Notes: a model not told the origin generated them from the sequence alone. 64,000 bases of DNA from Bacteroidetes bacterium RIFCSPLOWO2_12_FULL_37_12 (GCA_001769655.1 MEPC01000029.1:1-64000), one strand, 5' to 3'; positions 17,390 to 25,755 are shown, counted from the stretch's first letter. Numbers and translations are program-made.

Positions 17390-18436
17390 TTACGTTTTCA
17401 ACACATCAGAGTTAAAAATTTCTTTTTCTATAGCCGCAAGTCGTTTTACAATATTCGGTAGATCCTGAAAATGTTTTAAACTTCTCAAGCTATCACGGTA
17501 GCCCATAGCAGGACTTCCGTTCACAAATGTATTTTCATCGGTAATAGATTTATTCACTCCTGTTTGAGCTCCCAACTTGGTACCTGTGGCAATGATGAGA
17601 TGGTCGGCAACAGCGGCTTGTCCTCCAAATACGCAATAGCTTCCTACCTGAGTGCTTCCAGCTATCCCCGATTGAGCAGAAAGACGTGTATATTCGCCTA
17701 TCTGTACATTATGGGCTATTTGTACGAGGTTATCAATTTTAACCCCTTTTTTAATAAGTGTGTTCCCGACAGTAGCGCGGTCAATGGTGGCATTTGCGCC
17801 AATTTCACAATCATCTTCAATGATAACTTTTCCGACATGAGGAATCTTCTGACATGACTTATCGTCATTAATTTTATATCCGAATCCATCGGCTCCTATT
17901 ACAGCCCCCGCATGAATGATGCAGTGCTTTCCAATAATAATATCCCTGTAAATTTTTACACCAGGATAAATGATGGAATGATCACCGATAGTTACATTTT
18001 CACCTATATAACTATTAGGATAAATCTTCACATTATACCCGGCTTTTACTCCTTTTCCCAGATAAGAAAAAGCTCCCAGATAAAAATCTTTACCATAAGA
18101 AACATCGGGAGAGATAAAACTTGGGTTTTCAATACCTGCATAATTTTGTTGCAGTTTTTTATAAAAATTGAGCAAGGTTATAAATGCGGCATGGGCATCG
18201 TTCACAAAAATGAGCGTGGATTTAATGGCGGCAGGAAAATTTAAACCCCTGTTGATGATGATAACCGTTGCGGTTGTACTTAATAGGTATTTTTCATACT
18301 TGTTATTATTGTAAAAACACAAAGAACCTTCTTTCCCTTCTTCAATGGAAGATAACGTGTTAATTTTAGCAGAATGATTTCCGTGAATTTCGCCCCCTAT
18401 CAGAGAAGCAATGTCTTTTGCACTGAATTCAAGCAT
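17390..18436 (-). CDS. lpxD: UDP-3-O-acylglucosamine N-acyltransferase LpxD
   Basis: A 348-residue acyltransferase of lipid A synthesis that transfers a 3-hydroxyacyl chain from acyl carrier protein to the 2-amino group of UDP-3-O-acylglucosamine. The N-terminal uridine-binding domain (FSAKDIASLIGGEIHGNHSA) is followed by a left-handed beta-helix of hexapeptide repeats (residues 105-300), with the catalytic-histidine region ADGFGYKINDDKSCQKIPHV and the family block ANATIDRATVGNTLIKKG. A near-consensus TACCTTCG box lies about 25 bases upstream. It precedes the T9SS cargo gene by 28 bases. Confidence 0.95.
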   Translation of the reverse strand: MLEFSAKDIASLIGGEIHGNHSAKINTLSSIEEGKEGSLCFYNNNKYEKYLLSTTATVIIINRGLNFPAAIKSTLIFVNDAHAAFITLLNFYKKLQQNYAGIENPSFISPDVSYGKDFYLGAFSYLGKGVKAGYNVKIYPNSYIGENVTIGDHSIIYPGVKIYRDIIIGKHCIIHAGAVIGADGFGYKINDDKSCQKIPHVGKVIIEDDCEIGANATIDRATVGNTLIKKGVKIDNLVQIAHNVQIGEYTRLSAQSGIAGSTQVGSYCVFGGQAAVADHLIIATGTKLGAQTGVNKSITDENTFVNGSPAMGYRDSLRSLKHFQDLPNIVKRLAAIEKEIFNSDVLKT

Positions 18437-18508
18437 GAATTTTATGGTTAAAATTAAGCGAAGGTACTTATTTTAATTCACAAAAAAAAAAAATTGTTTG
18501 GCTCCCTT

Positions 18509-19312
18509 TTAAATAATTGAATATTCCCTCAATACAGCGTTCAATGTTGTTTTCTTATCTGTACTTTCTTTTCTTTTCCCAATTATCAACGCGCAAGACA
18601 CCCCAAATTCACCTGCGGGAAATTTCTTTAAATAGGAACCGGGAATAACTACGGAACGCTCCGGAACAAGCCCTTTGTATTCGATGGGTTGCGAACCTGT
18701 AACATCCATTATTTTTGTACTTGAAGTCAACACCACATTGGCACCAAGCACGGCTTCTTTTTTAACTACCACTCCTTCTACAATTATACTTCTTGAACCC
18801 AGAAAAACATTATCTTCAATTATTACAGGTCTTGCCTGAACCGGTTCCAGTACTCCTCCGATTCCAACGCCACCACTTATGTGTACATTTTTTCCAATTT
18901 GAGCACAGGAGCCAACTGTTGCCCAGGTATCTACCAAAGTTCCTTCATCTATGTATGCACCAATATTTGTATATGAGGGCATTAAAATAACCCCTTTATT
19001 TATAAAAGAACCGTAACGTGCAATGGCATGAGGAACTACTCTGATACCAAGTTTTTTAAATCCTTTTTTTAATTTGATTTTATCGTGAAATTCCATAGGA
19101 CCTATTTCGTAGGTTTTCATTTTTTGGGTGAGAAAATAAAGGAGGATACCCTTTTTCACCCATTCATTCGCCACCCATTCCCTATTTATAAATTCAGCGG
19201 AACGGATATTTCCTTTGTCCAGTTGACTAATTAAATCTAAAATAGCCGTAACGTATTTTTTCTGTTTTAATAATTGCCGGTTTTCCCAGGCATCTGAAAT
19301 GAGAGTTGTCAT
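18509..19312 (-). CDS. dapD: 2,3,4,5-tetrahydropyridine-2,6-dicarboxylate N-succinyltransferase
   Basis: A 267-residue trimeric enzyme that succinylates tetrahydrodipicolinate in lysine and meso-diaminopimelate synthesis, and so supplies peptidoglycan. Motifs: RVVPHAIARYGSFI, EGTLVDTWATVGSCAQIG, the block VHISGGVGIGGVLEPVQARP, and a C-terminal hexapeptide beta-helix (EDNVFLGSRSIIVEGVVV). Length agrees with the family. It lies between lpxD and the CoA-transferase gene on the same strand, with gaps of 72 and 28 bases. Confidence 0.96.
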   Translation of the reverse strand: MTTLISDAWENRQLLKQKKYVTAILDLISQLDKGNIRSAEFINREWVANEWVKKGILLYFLTQKMKTYEIGPMEFHDKIKLKKGFKKLGIRVVPHAIARYGSFINKGVILMPSYTNIGAYIDEGTLVDTWATVGSCAQIGKNVHISGGVGIGGVLEPVQARPVIIEDNVFLGSRSIIVEGVVVKKEAVLGANVVLTSSTKIMDVTGSQPIEYKGLVPERSVVIPGSYLKKFPAGEFGVSCALIIGKRKESTDKKTTLNAVLREYSII

Positions 19313-19340
19313 ACAGTAGTAATTAAGTTAACATCCAACA

Positions 19341-20042
19341 TCAGCCCAACCTCTTCCTCACCGTTCTCTGCTCAATACGTTTTTCATAATTTACACCATG
19401 AAAAATCCGTTTTACAAAAACACCCGGGGTATGAATATGGTTTGGGTCCAATTCACCGGGTTCAACTAATTCTTCTACTTCGGCAATTGTAATTTTTGCC
19501 GCTGTTGCCATCATGGGATTAAAATTACGGGCAGTGCCTTTATAAATCAGGTTTCCAAATATATCGCCTTTCCATGCTTTTACAAGAGCGAAATCGGCTT
19601 TCAACCAGCTTTCTAGCAGATACATTTTGCCATCAAATTCCCTTGTTTCTTTACCATTTTCAATTTCAGAACCATAGCCAGCCGGAGTAAAGAATGCAGG
19701 AATTCCGGCTCCACCGGCTCTGAGCCGTTCTGCTAAGGTGCCTTGTGGTATCAGGTCCACTTCCAATTCACTCTGTAACAACTGTCTTTCAAATTCAGGA
19801 TTTTCTCCTACATAAGTAGAAATCATTTTCTTTACCTGACGGGTATGCAGTAATTTTCCGATCCCGAAATCATTCACACCGGCATTGTTTGAAATGCAGG
19901 TAAGATTTTTCACGCCTTTTTTAAGCAATGCAGAAATACAATTTTCCGGTATACCACATAAGCCGAACCCACCAAGCATGAGAGTGGCACCATCGGGGAT
20001 GTCGTAAATGGCTTCTTCAGCGTTTTTATAAACCTTGTTCAT
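19341..20042 (-). CDS. 3-oxoacid CoA-transferase subunit A
   Basis: A 233-residue alpha subunit of the SCOT/AtoD type. The motif GATLMLGGFGLCGIPENCIS near the N-terminus is the CoA-transferase signature, followed by LTCISNNAGVNDFGIGKLL and GAGIPAFFTPAGYGSEIENG. The enzyme moves CoA between succinyl-CoA and acetoacetate with a catalytic Glu in subunit B. Unusually, the usual downstream B-subunit gene is missing: dapD follows instead. A promoter box TACTTTTG on the minus strand lies 18 bases before the start. The diverging 3-hydroxybutyryl-CoA dehydrogenase fits the same C4-acid metabolism. Confidence 0.92.
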   Translation of the reverse strand: MNKVYKNAEEAIYDIPDGATLMLGGFGLCGIPENCISALLKKGVKNLTCISNNAGVNDFGIGKLLHTRQVKKMISTYVGENPEFERQLLQSELEVDLIPQGTLAERLRAGGAGIPAFFTPAGYGSEIENGKETREFDGKMYLLESWLKADFALVKAWKGDIFGNLIYKGTARNFNPMMATAAKITIAEVEELVEPGELDPNHIHTPGVFVKRIFHGVNYEKRIEQRTVRKRLG

Positions 20043-20060
20043 AGCAAGTTAAATTTCAGC

Positions 20061-20068
20061 CAAAAGTA
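20061..20068 (-). promoter_or_regulatory. CoA-transferase gene promoter -7 box
   Basis: TACTTTTG on the minus strand, 18 bases before the ATG of the subunit A gene. Confidence 0.5.
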
Positions 20069-20103
20069 TGAAATAAAACATAAATCGGGAATAATTTATG
20101 GTT

Positions 20104-20111
20104 TATATTTG
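20104..20111 (+). promoter_or_regulatory. Dehydrogenase gene promoter -7 box, decides the start
   Basis: TATATTTG lies 19 bases before the ATG at 20131 and downstream of another in-frame ATG at 20098, which argues for the shorter protein. Confidence 0.55.
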
Positions 20112-20130
20112 GGGTTTATTTATTAAATTC

Positions 20131-21021
20131 ATGAAAAACATCACCATTATCGGCGCAGGTACCATGGGAAATGGCATTGCGCATGTTTTTGCACTCAATA
20201 ATTTTAATGTATCTCTGATTGACACATTCCCCGGTGCCATTGAAAAAGCAAAAGCTAACATTCTTAAAAATCTGGAAAGACAGGTTTTAAAAAATATCAT
20301 TACATCCGAACAGAAGGAAAATACTCTCAAAAACATTTCCTGGAATAATGAAATAGAAAAAGGTCTCCACCAACCCGATTTAGTTATTGAAGCAATTAAC
20401 GAAAATCCTGAGTTGAAACTGAAACTTTTCAAACTACTCGATGAAAAATGTTTGGAGCATACCATTCTTGCCTCTAACACTTCTTCCATCTCTATCACCC
20501 GAATAGGAGCGGCAACCAAACGACCGGAAAAAGTAATAGGTATGCATTTTATGAACCCGGTACCGGTGATGAAATTAGTAGAAATTATCAAAGGATATTC
20601 CACTTCTACTGTGACAACCAAAACAGTTATGGAATTATCAAAACAGCTCGGAAAAATTCCTGTTGAAGTGAATGATTACCCCGGGTTTATCAGCAATCGT
20701 ATCCTTTTACCCATGCTCAACGAAGCCATTCAGGCATTATTTGAAGGAGTTGCCGGAGTACAGGAAATTGATACCGTAATGAAATTAGGAATGGCACACC
20801 CGATGGGACCTTTACAATTGGCAGATTTTATCGGATTAGATGTTTGCATTGCTATATTGAATGTGCTTTATGATGGTTTAGGAAATCAGAAATACGCTCC
20901 ATGCCCCTTGCTCGTAAATATGGTTAACGCCGGGCATTTAGGTGTAAAAACAGGTTGTGGGTTTTATAATTACTCCGGGAGAGGGAAGGAATTGGTAGTG
21001 GCGGGGAGGTTTGAGGGGTAG
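20131..21021 (+). CDS. hbd: 3-hydroxybutyryl-CoA dehydrogenase
   Basis: A 296-residue NAD(P)-dependent dehydrogenase interconverting acetoacetyl-CoA and 3-hydroxybutyryl-CoA. The Rossmann start ITIIGAGTMGNGIAHVFA is perfect; ASNTSSISITRIGAATKRPE and GMHFMNPVPVMKLVEII contain the catalytic His-Glu region, and the C-terminal domain has VNDYPGFISNRILLPMLNEA and GMAHPMGPLQLADFIGLDV. The ATG at 20131 is chosen because an upstream in-frame ATG precedes the promoter box. It diverges from the CoA-transferase subunit gene, so both may serve acetoacetate/butyrate metabolism. Confidence 0.94.
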   Translation: MKNITIIGAGTMGNGIAHVFALNNFNVSLIDTFPGAIEKAKANILKNLERQVLKNIITSEQKENTLKNISWNNEIEKGLHQPDLVIEAINENPELKLKLFKLLDEKCLEHTILASNTSSISITRIGAATKRPEKVIGMHFMNPVPVMKLVEIIKGYSTSTVTTKTVMELSKQLGKIPVEVNDYPGFISNRILLPMLNEAIQALFEGVAGVQEIDTVMKLGMAHPMGPLQLADFIGLDVCIAILNVLYDGLGNQKYAPCPLLVNMVNAGHLGVKTGCGFYNYSGRGKELVVAGRFEG

Positions 21022-21113
21022 GATGCATTAGTAATTATTCATTTCTTGTTTAATGTTATATGTTTCTTTTTCTAAAACCTGAGTTAGTTAGGTAAAATTA
21101 AACCATTAATTTG

Positions 21114-21755
21114 TCAATCAGCCGAATACGTCTTTATTTTAAAATGCACATCTATGGATGGAATAATATAGTGCCTAACTCCGAAATTATCAATGGGATG
21201 ATGAATAAGTGAAAACGGAAATGGAATTTTTAGACCTATATTAATAAATTTGACTTGTTTGGAAAATATAATGATGTAATCATAATAAATAGGTCTTATA
21301 TACCCTGTTTCCCAGTAGTTAATAGATAAAACGTAATATTTTATTTCTATCCACTCTGTGAAATCTTTTTCCTTGGAAAAGCCAACGCTTAATATAAAAG
21401 GGTTTGGGTTAACTTTTGAAAGTTTATAGTTGATTAAAAAAAACTGGGTAAAATATTCTAAAAGAACTGATTCATAATAATTTTTAAAAGATGCTCTTGA
21501 GTCAATTCCTATTTCATTAATGTACTTTAAACCCAATCTTGAATCTTTAAAAAATATATCAAAACCCCATACGGGAACAACATCATTCCATTTTCTTTCG
21601 TTGCTAATTCCAAGATTTAAAAAGCACTCGGGCGAAATAATTTTCTTCTTCCAATTCAATTTATTTAAGCTATCTTTTTCTGATTTAAAGTTAGTGGAAA
21701 ATGCTGTATTTTTCAATAGGAAGAACAGTAATGTTAAAATGAGTTTTTTTTTCAT
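21114..21755 (-). CDS. Hypothetical secreted protein
   Basis: A 213-residue protein I do not recognise. It begins MKKKLILTLLFFLLKNTAFS, a clear signal peptide, and the rest is rich in alternating aromatic and polar residues (LGLKYINEIGIDSRASFKNY, LSINYWETGYIRPIYYDYII), suggesting a beta-rich, possibly outer-membrane or periplasmic protein. The ATG at 21755 is preferred to one nine codons upstream because it begins the signal peptide. No functional partner is evident. Confidence 0.6.
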   Translation of the reverse strand: MKKKLILTLLFFLLKNTAFSTNFKSEKDSLNKLNWKKKIISPECFLNLGISNERKWNDVVPVWGFDIFFKDSRLGLKYINEIGIDSRASFKNYYESVLLEYFTQFFLINYKLSKVNPNPFILSVGFSKEKDFTEWIEIKYYVLSINYWETGYIRPIYYDYIIIFSKQVKFINIGLKIPFPFSLIHHPIDNFGVRHYIIPSIDVHFKIKTYSAD

Positions 21756-21766
21756 ATTATTTAAAT

Positions 21767-21871
21767 TTATTTTGAAAACCACTCAAAATGGCATTTAAAC
21801 CCTTTATTGGTTGCAATATCACGCCAGGTTTCCGGTTTATTCACAGCATCAAAATCGGCTCTATATATCAC
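21767..21871 (-). pseudogene. Short coding remnant
   Basis: A minus-strand frame of 34 codons reads IYRADFDAVNKPETWRDIAT and ends CHFEWFSK just before the hypothetical gene. It has only a GTG as possible start and a stop codon close upstream. The natural-looking composition suggests the C-terminus of a lost gene, but I cannot name the family. Confidence 0.3.
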
Positions 21872-22068
21872 ATTGCTTTTTAGATTAAGTTAAATTAATA
21901 AACAACGAAAGTAATAAAAGAAATAATAAAAAACAATTTATTTTTAAATAAAACAACCGCTATATTTTCTCTTTATTTGTGATTTTTTTCTTTGCGCTCT
22001 TAGCGACTTTGCGTGAAAACTATTTTTTTGCTGAGTTGTTACAAACTATTTAATACTCGTCTTCCCCC

Positions 22069-23100
22069 TCACTTTCTACCAACCGAAAAATCTATCATCC
22101 TCCTCAAATCCCCACCAAACACCCTCTCCAGCACCTCCTCCAACCCGCTTTGCTTGCTATGATAATTTTTGTAAATCATAAAAAATGCATTATTGATTTT
22201 TTTCTTTTTAAAATGCGCAAATTTTATTTTCCGGAAGGAAATAGTATCCATCGTTTCTTTAATTTCATTTATCATAGAATCTTTGCGTACTAAAATCAAA
22301 GAGACCGGTAGATTATATTGAAAAGATGAACTATACAAGCTATCTAACAAACGGCAACCTCTCAACAAATGTTCTACATATTTTTTTCTGTCACTTTTCT
22401 CGTCCTTATAATTCAATAACTGAAGCGATTGAGAGCCATATTTCTTTGAAAGAAACATTTCAGCTCCTTTATCGCCCACGAAGGTTGCCATATTTTCATT
22501 TTTCTCTGTTGAGTCGGGAATAAATAGAGTGGCATGCGTTAATTCATGAATAATTGTATTTGCTATTTCGCCTTCGCTGTCTTCCAGCATGGATGATAAA
22601 ATGGGATCCTTAAACCATCCCAGGGTTGACCAACCCGCCACCTCTGATATCCAGGTTTCATACCCATCTTTTTCTAATTCCTTTTTTTCTTTTTCAAGTA
22701 AATCATAGTCAAAAAATCCTTTATAAGGAAAGGAACCAATCAGGGGAAAGTTCCAGATTTTTTCTTCAAACGAATACGGCTTGCAGGCATACAAATTCCA
22801 CAACACCGGCTTTCCTTTCTGGTCATAAAAAGTAGTGTAATTTTTAGTGTCACTCAACCCTAACTCATGCCTGGCAAATATCCGTACAGAGTCAATAAAA
22901 CGTAATTTTAATTTCAAACCTTCGGATACAGCAGTATCATTCATTATTTCAATGACCGGTTTTGAAAGGTAAATGATTTGTAGTTGATGGGCACCCTGTG
23001 ACACCAGATACCGAACCAAGTTAAAATTTAAACTTATCCAACCCACTAGTGCCACTAAAAAAAAGATAAAAGATAATTTAATTTTCCGTTTGACTGACAT
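22069..23100 (-). CDS. Putative zinc aminopeptidase (PF10023-like)
   Basis: A 343-residue protein with one N-terminal membrane segment (LSFIFFLVALVGWISLNFNL) and an extracytoplasmic body. It has the features I associate with the putative aminopeptidase family: the block VAGWSTLGWFKDPILSSML and the zinc motif IIHELTHATLF (HExxH), followed by ENMATFVGDKGAEMFL with a likely third ligand glutamate. In Gram-negative relatives this is a membrane-anchored metallopeptidase of unknown substrate. It overlaps the preceding gene of the strand by 23 bases, indicating translational coupling with the membrane protein. Confidence 0.82.
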   Translation of the reverse strand: MSVKRKIKLSFIFFLVALVGWISLNFNLVRYLVSQGAHQLQIIYLSKPVIEIMNDTAVSEGLKLKLRFIDSVRIFARHELGLSDTKNYTTFYDQKGKPVLWNLYACKPYSFEEKIWNFPLIGSFPYKGFFDYDLLEKEKKELEKDGYETWISEVAGWSTLGWFKDPILSSMLEDSEGEIANTIIHELTHATLFIPDSTEKNENMATFVGDKGAEMFLSKKYGSQSLQLLNYKDEKSDRKKYVEHLLRGCRLLDSLYSSSFQYNLPVSLILVRKDSMINEIKETMDTISFRKIKFAHFKKKKINNAFFMIYKNYHSKQSGLEEVLERVFGGDLRRMIDFSVGRK

Positions 23101-24046
23101 TAGTGTTTAGCGTTTCGCTAAGTATCTTTCTCGATTTTACATTATAATATAATAAGGTAGAAACAATGGGTTCAAGCGGAGTAGCAAGGGTGTAAGCGGT
23201 TGACATGATTAAAGCATAAAGCCAATACCGGTGTTCAATTCTTTTAAAGATATCCATGCAAAAATCCAATACTTGTTGGGTGGTGGGAGAATCCATATTA
23301 ATTAATTCCATTAGACCATTCAGGTTCAGGGCATCTAAGAAAAGTGGAATGCTTATGAGCGTTTGAATGATTACAATGGGGATTCCGAGCGCCAGTGTCA
23401 TGACAATTCCGTTGAGCAACGTATTCCAGAAATAATTACTCACGAGATTGAAACTTCTTTTAAGTGCTTTTATAGGACCTCTTCTCTCAATGACAACTAC
23501 GGGTAATACAAATAATAGGGAGATGGTAAGCCATATTCCAATGATAAAGGCGCCTAAGAGTAAAGCGATAAGTCCTATCATAGCACCCAGTTGTATTACC
23601 CCCTGTACAATGACAGCCGCAATTACAGCATAAATAAACGGGTGTTGAAATGTGAATTTAAGATTTTCCCACAAGGTTTCTTCTCTTCCAATTCCTTTGT
23701 TTTCGATGAAACGGACATAAAAGGAAGAAATAAAGATTTTTTCCACAAATACCAAAAAAACAAAGACGAGAAATAGTGAATAAATTTTTAATATGGGCAA
23801 AATATTTTGAGAAACAATTCCGAACGCCTGTTCAGATGCTTTGGTAGAAAATGAAAAGGAGCAGGTAAGTAAAAATTCTTTTACTTTATCAATGAGATAT
23901 AAACCGAAAGCAAGGAATGTGATAAAATATATCAGTAAAGAGGGGAAAAAAAATCGAAAAAAATTCTGGAAATAAATTTTATACGCTGAGGACGTGAGTT
24001 CTGAGGTCGTTGAAGGATGTAAGTTTAAATTACCGGTAGAGGACAT
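23078..24046 (-). CDS. Multispanning membrane protein of unknown function
   Basis: A 322-residue protein with about six hydrophobic segments (FFFPSLLIYFITFLAFGLYL, IYSLFLVFVFLVFVEKIFI, LIALLLGAFIIGIWLTISLL, LNGIVMTLALGIPIVIIQTL). The segment VVVIERRGPIKALKRSFNLV resembles the repeated motif of GPDPase-type membrane domains and DUF975-like proteins. No catalytic residues are visible. Its stop overlaps the start of the putative aminopeptidase, so the two probably act together. Confidence 0.65.
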   Translation of the reverse strand: MSSTGNLNLHPSTTSELTSSAYKIYFQNFFRFFFPSLLIYFITFLAFGLYLIDKVKEFLLTCSFSFSTKASEQAFGIVSQNILPILKIYSLFLVFVFLVFVEKIFISSFYVRFIENKGIGREETLWENLKFTFQHPFIYAVIAAVIVQGVIQLGAMIGLIALLLGAFIIGIWLTISLLFVLPVVVIERRGPIKALKRSFNLVSNYFWNTLLNGIVMTLALGIPIVIIQTLISIPLFLDALNLNGLMELINMDSPTTQQVLDFCMDIFKRIEHRYWLYALIMSTAYTLATPLEPIVSTLLYYNVKSRKILSETLNTNVSQTEN

Positions 24047-24124
24047 GAGGAATTACGAATTACGATTTTTGAATTACGATTGAATTTGGAAGTTCTATGA
24101 TTTTTCTGACAATTTCGGGAGCGT

Positions 24125-24157
24125 CATGTCCCCCGCTGGCGGGGGCAGGGGGTGGAA
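24125..24157 (+). repeat. GC-rich hairpin element, copy 1
   Basis: ATGTCCCCCGCTGGCGGGGG folds into a strong stem and is followed by CAGGGGGTGG. A diverged copy in the same orientation lies at 59462-59492. It stands out as the most GC-rich spot of the region. Confidence 0.65.
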
Positions 24158-24310
24158 TTTTTATATACGATTTACAAATTAGGTGCTAAAAAGTAAAATA
24201 TTTAATTGAATAGAAATAAAAGGCAAACATACATGAAATTTTTGAATTATGAACAAACTGTGAAAATTCGTAGCTATCGTAGTGAAAGTAAAAAAAAATT
24301 ATTAATTTCG

Positions 24311-24408
24311 TGCCCGGGTAAGCCGATACGACCAGCTCCTGTCAAACTCCTCCAGGTCCGGAAGGAAGCAAAGGTAGATGGTTGAGCGGTGCGATATTGG
24401 TTTACCTT
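24311..24408 (+). ncRNA. ffs: Signal recognition particle RNA, small bacterial type
   Basis: The conserved SRP domain is plain: CTCCAGGTCCGGAAGGAAGC followed by AAAGGTAGATGG. The ends GGGTAAGCC and GGTTTACC pair to form the long helix, with a G-U pair. A T-run (CTTTTTTT) follows the stem and should terminate transcription. The RNA binds Ffh and targets membrane proteins to FtsY and the translocon. Exact 5' and 3' ends are estimated to within a few bases. Confidence 0.93.
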
Positions 24409-24416
24409 TTTTTATT

Positions 24417-24525
24417 GACAACATCCAACATCCAACATCCAACATCCAATATCCAATATCCAATATCTAACATCCATTATCCAACATCCAACATCCAACA
24501 TCCAACATCCAACATCCAATACCCA
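24417..24525 (+). repeat. Tandem heptamer array (AACATCC)
   Basis: About fifteen units of AACATCC/AATATCC run between the SRP RNA terminator and the transaldolase gene. It is the longest array of this family in the window. Confidence 0.88.
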
Positions 24526-24544
24526 TTGACTAATAACCAGTAAC

Positions 24545-25207
24545 ATGAAATTCTTTATTGACACCGCCAATCTTACTGAAATAAAAGAAGCCCAGGATCT
24601 TGGAGTTCTTGATGGAGTGACTACTAATCCATCGTTGATGGCTAAAGAAGGAATTACAGGTGAACAAAATATTATTGATCACTATAAAAAAATCTGCCAG
24701 GTGGTTGATGATAATGTGAGCGCAGAAGTAATATCTGTGGACTTCAAAGGAATGATAGAGGAAGGATTAAAACTTGCCGCTCTTGATAAAAAAATAGTGG
24801 TTAAAGTTCCATTAATCAAAGAAGGAATCAAGGCAACAAAATATTTGACGGAGAAAGGAATCAGGGTTAACTGCACGTTAGTATTTACTGCCGGACAAGC
24901 GCTACTCGCCGCCAAAGCTGGTGCATATCTTGTTTCTCCGTTTATCGGACGTTTGGACGATGCCGGACATAATGGGGCTGACTTAATCAAACAAATCGTA
25001 CAAATCTACCGGAATTACAACTATAAAACATGGGTCTTAGCCGCTTCTATCCGTCATGTTCCTCATATAATTCAATGTGCTGAAGCCGGATCCGATGTAA
25101 TTACAGCACCCTTCAAAGCGTTGATGGGACTTCTGCAACATCCGCTGACTGATAAAGGTCTTGCGCAATTTCTGGCAGACCATGAAAAAGTGAAGCAAAA
25201 ATTTTAG
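24545..25207 (+). CDS. tal: Transaldolase (small FSA/TalC-type)
   Basis: A 220-residue decameric-type transaldolase that moves a dihydroxyacetone unit between sugar phosphates in the pentose phosphate pathway, via a Schiff-base lysine. Motifs: MKFFIDTANLTEIKEAQDLG, VTTNPSLMAKEG, the lysine strand KKIVVKVPLI, VNCTLVFTAGQALLAAKAGA and VSPFIGRLDDAGHNG. The residue following the family pattern suggests transaldolase rather than fructose-6-phosphate aldolase, which I infer rather than see. It is followed after 8 bases by the MITE-like element, so no operon partner is downstream. Confidence 0.94.
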   Translation: MKFFIDTANLTEIKEAQDLGVLDGVTTNPSLMAKEGITGEQNIIDHYKKICQVVDDNVSAEVISVDFKGMIEEGLKLAALDKKIVVKVPLIKEGIKATKYLTEKGIRVNCTLVFTAGQALLAAKAGAYLVSPFIGRLDDAGHNGADLIKQIVQIYRNYNYKTWVLAASIRHVPHIIQCAEAGSDVITAPFKALMGLLQHPLTDKGLAQFLADHEKVKQKF

Positions 25208-25215
25208 ATTTATAT

Positions 25216-25376
25216 GGGCTTGTTAAGAAATAAGGTTTACAGAATTGACGAAGATATTTTGTCATTTTTCAAGGCGCAAATTGTAGCTAATAGTAGGTGA
25301 CTATAAGCAAAATTTGTAACATAGAAAAATGGCAAAAGAACAAGTCAAAATGTAAAGATTATTTCTTAACAAGCCC
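25216..25376. mobile_element. MITE-like full-length palindrome with 18-bp perfect ends
   Basis: The element begins GGGCTTGTTAAGAAATAA and ends with its exact reverse complement. The inner parts also pair imperfectly to the centre (AAATTGTAGCTAATAGT against ACTATAAGCAAAATTT), so the whole 161 bases can fold into one long hairpin. It encodes no protein. It looks like a non-autonomous transposable element; the parent transposase is not in this window, because the ends differ from those of the IS1595-type transposon. It directly precedes a small gene. Confidence 0.7.
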
Positions 25377-25383
25377 TAAGGAT

Positions 25384-25755
25384 ATGCCAAATTCCGAAAC
25401 CCCACCTTACGACCGTTTTTACCGCTGTATAAAAATTATAACCGGTGCATGGAAAAGCAAAGAGGGCTACCATTACGATGCTGACCGCGCTATGGCAAAA
25501 ATAGACGACCTAATTTCGGAAGGTAAATTTCTCTGGAAGGAAGAAGAAATTTCAGAAGAACTGGCGGATTTCTTCCCCGAAGAAATGAATAAGGAGGAAA
25601 TATTGGAAACAGCAAGAGATGAATCAAAACCTCATGAAAAAGGAACAAGCATGTTTAAATCAAGAACAAATCTATTTTTTTTTCTGTTCCTGTTCCTTAT
25701 GTTTCTTATCACAATTTTCTTTTTATTCCCGTTCTTTTTTGGTCAGGGAAATTGA
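25384..25755 (+). CDS. Hypothetical tail-anchored small protein
   Basis: A 123-residue protein of unknown function. The first 95 residues are charged and soluble (YDRFYRCIKIITGAWKSKEG, YDADRAMAKIDDLISEGKFL); the last 25 residues are very hydrophobic (FFFLFLFLMFLITIFFLFPF), so it is probably anchored by its C-terminus. A GTG further upstream lies inside the palindromic element and would translate its end; the ATG at 25384 lies 7 bases after the element and is preferred. Transcription may start inside the element. Confidence 0.55.
   Translation: MPNSETPPYDRFYRCIKIITGAWKSKEGYHYDADRAMAKIDDLISEGKFLWKEEEISEELADFFPEEMNKEEILETARDESKPHEKGTSMFKSRTNLFFFLFLFLMFLITIFFLFPFFFGQGN

Noticed and set aside
24417-24525. 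Heptamer array as CRISPR
   Set aside because: Units are only 7 bases and follow each other without spacers; no cas genes are near.
25216-25376. Palindrome as a derivative of the IS1595-type transposon
   Set aside because: Ends GGGCTTGTTAAG and GGTAACTATAT are unrelated, and no 8-bp duplication is visible around the palindrome.
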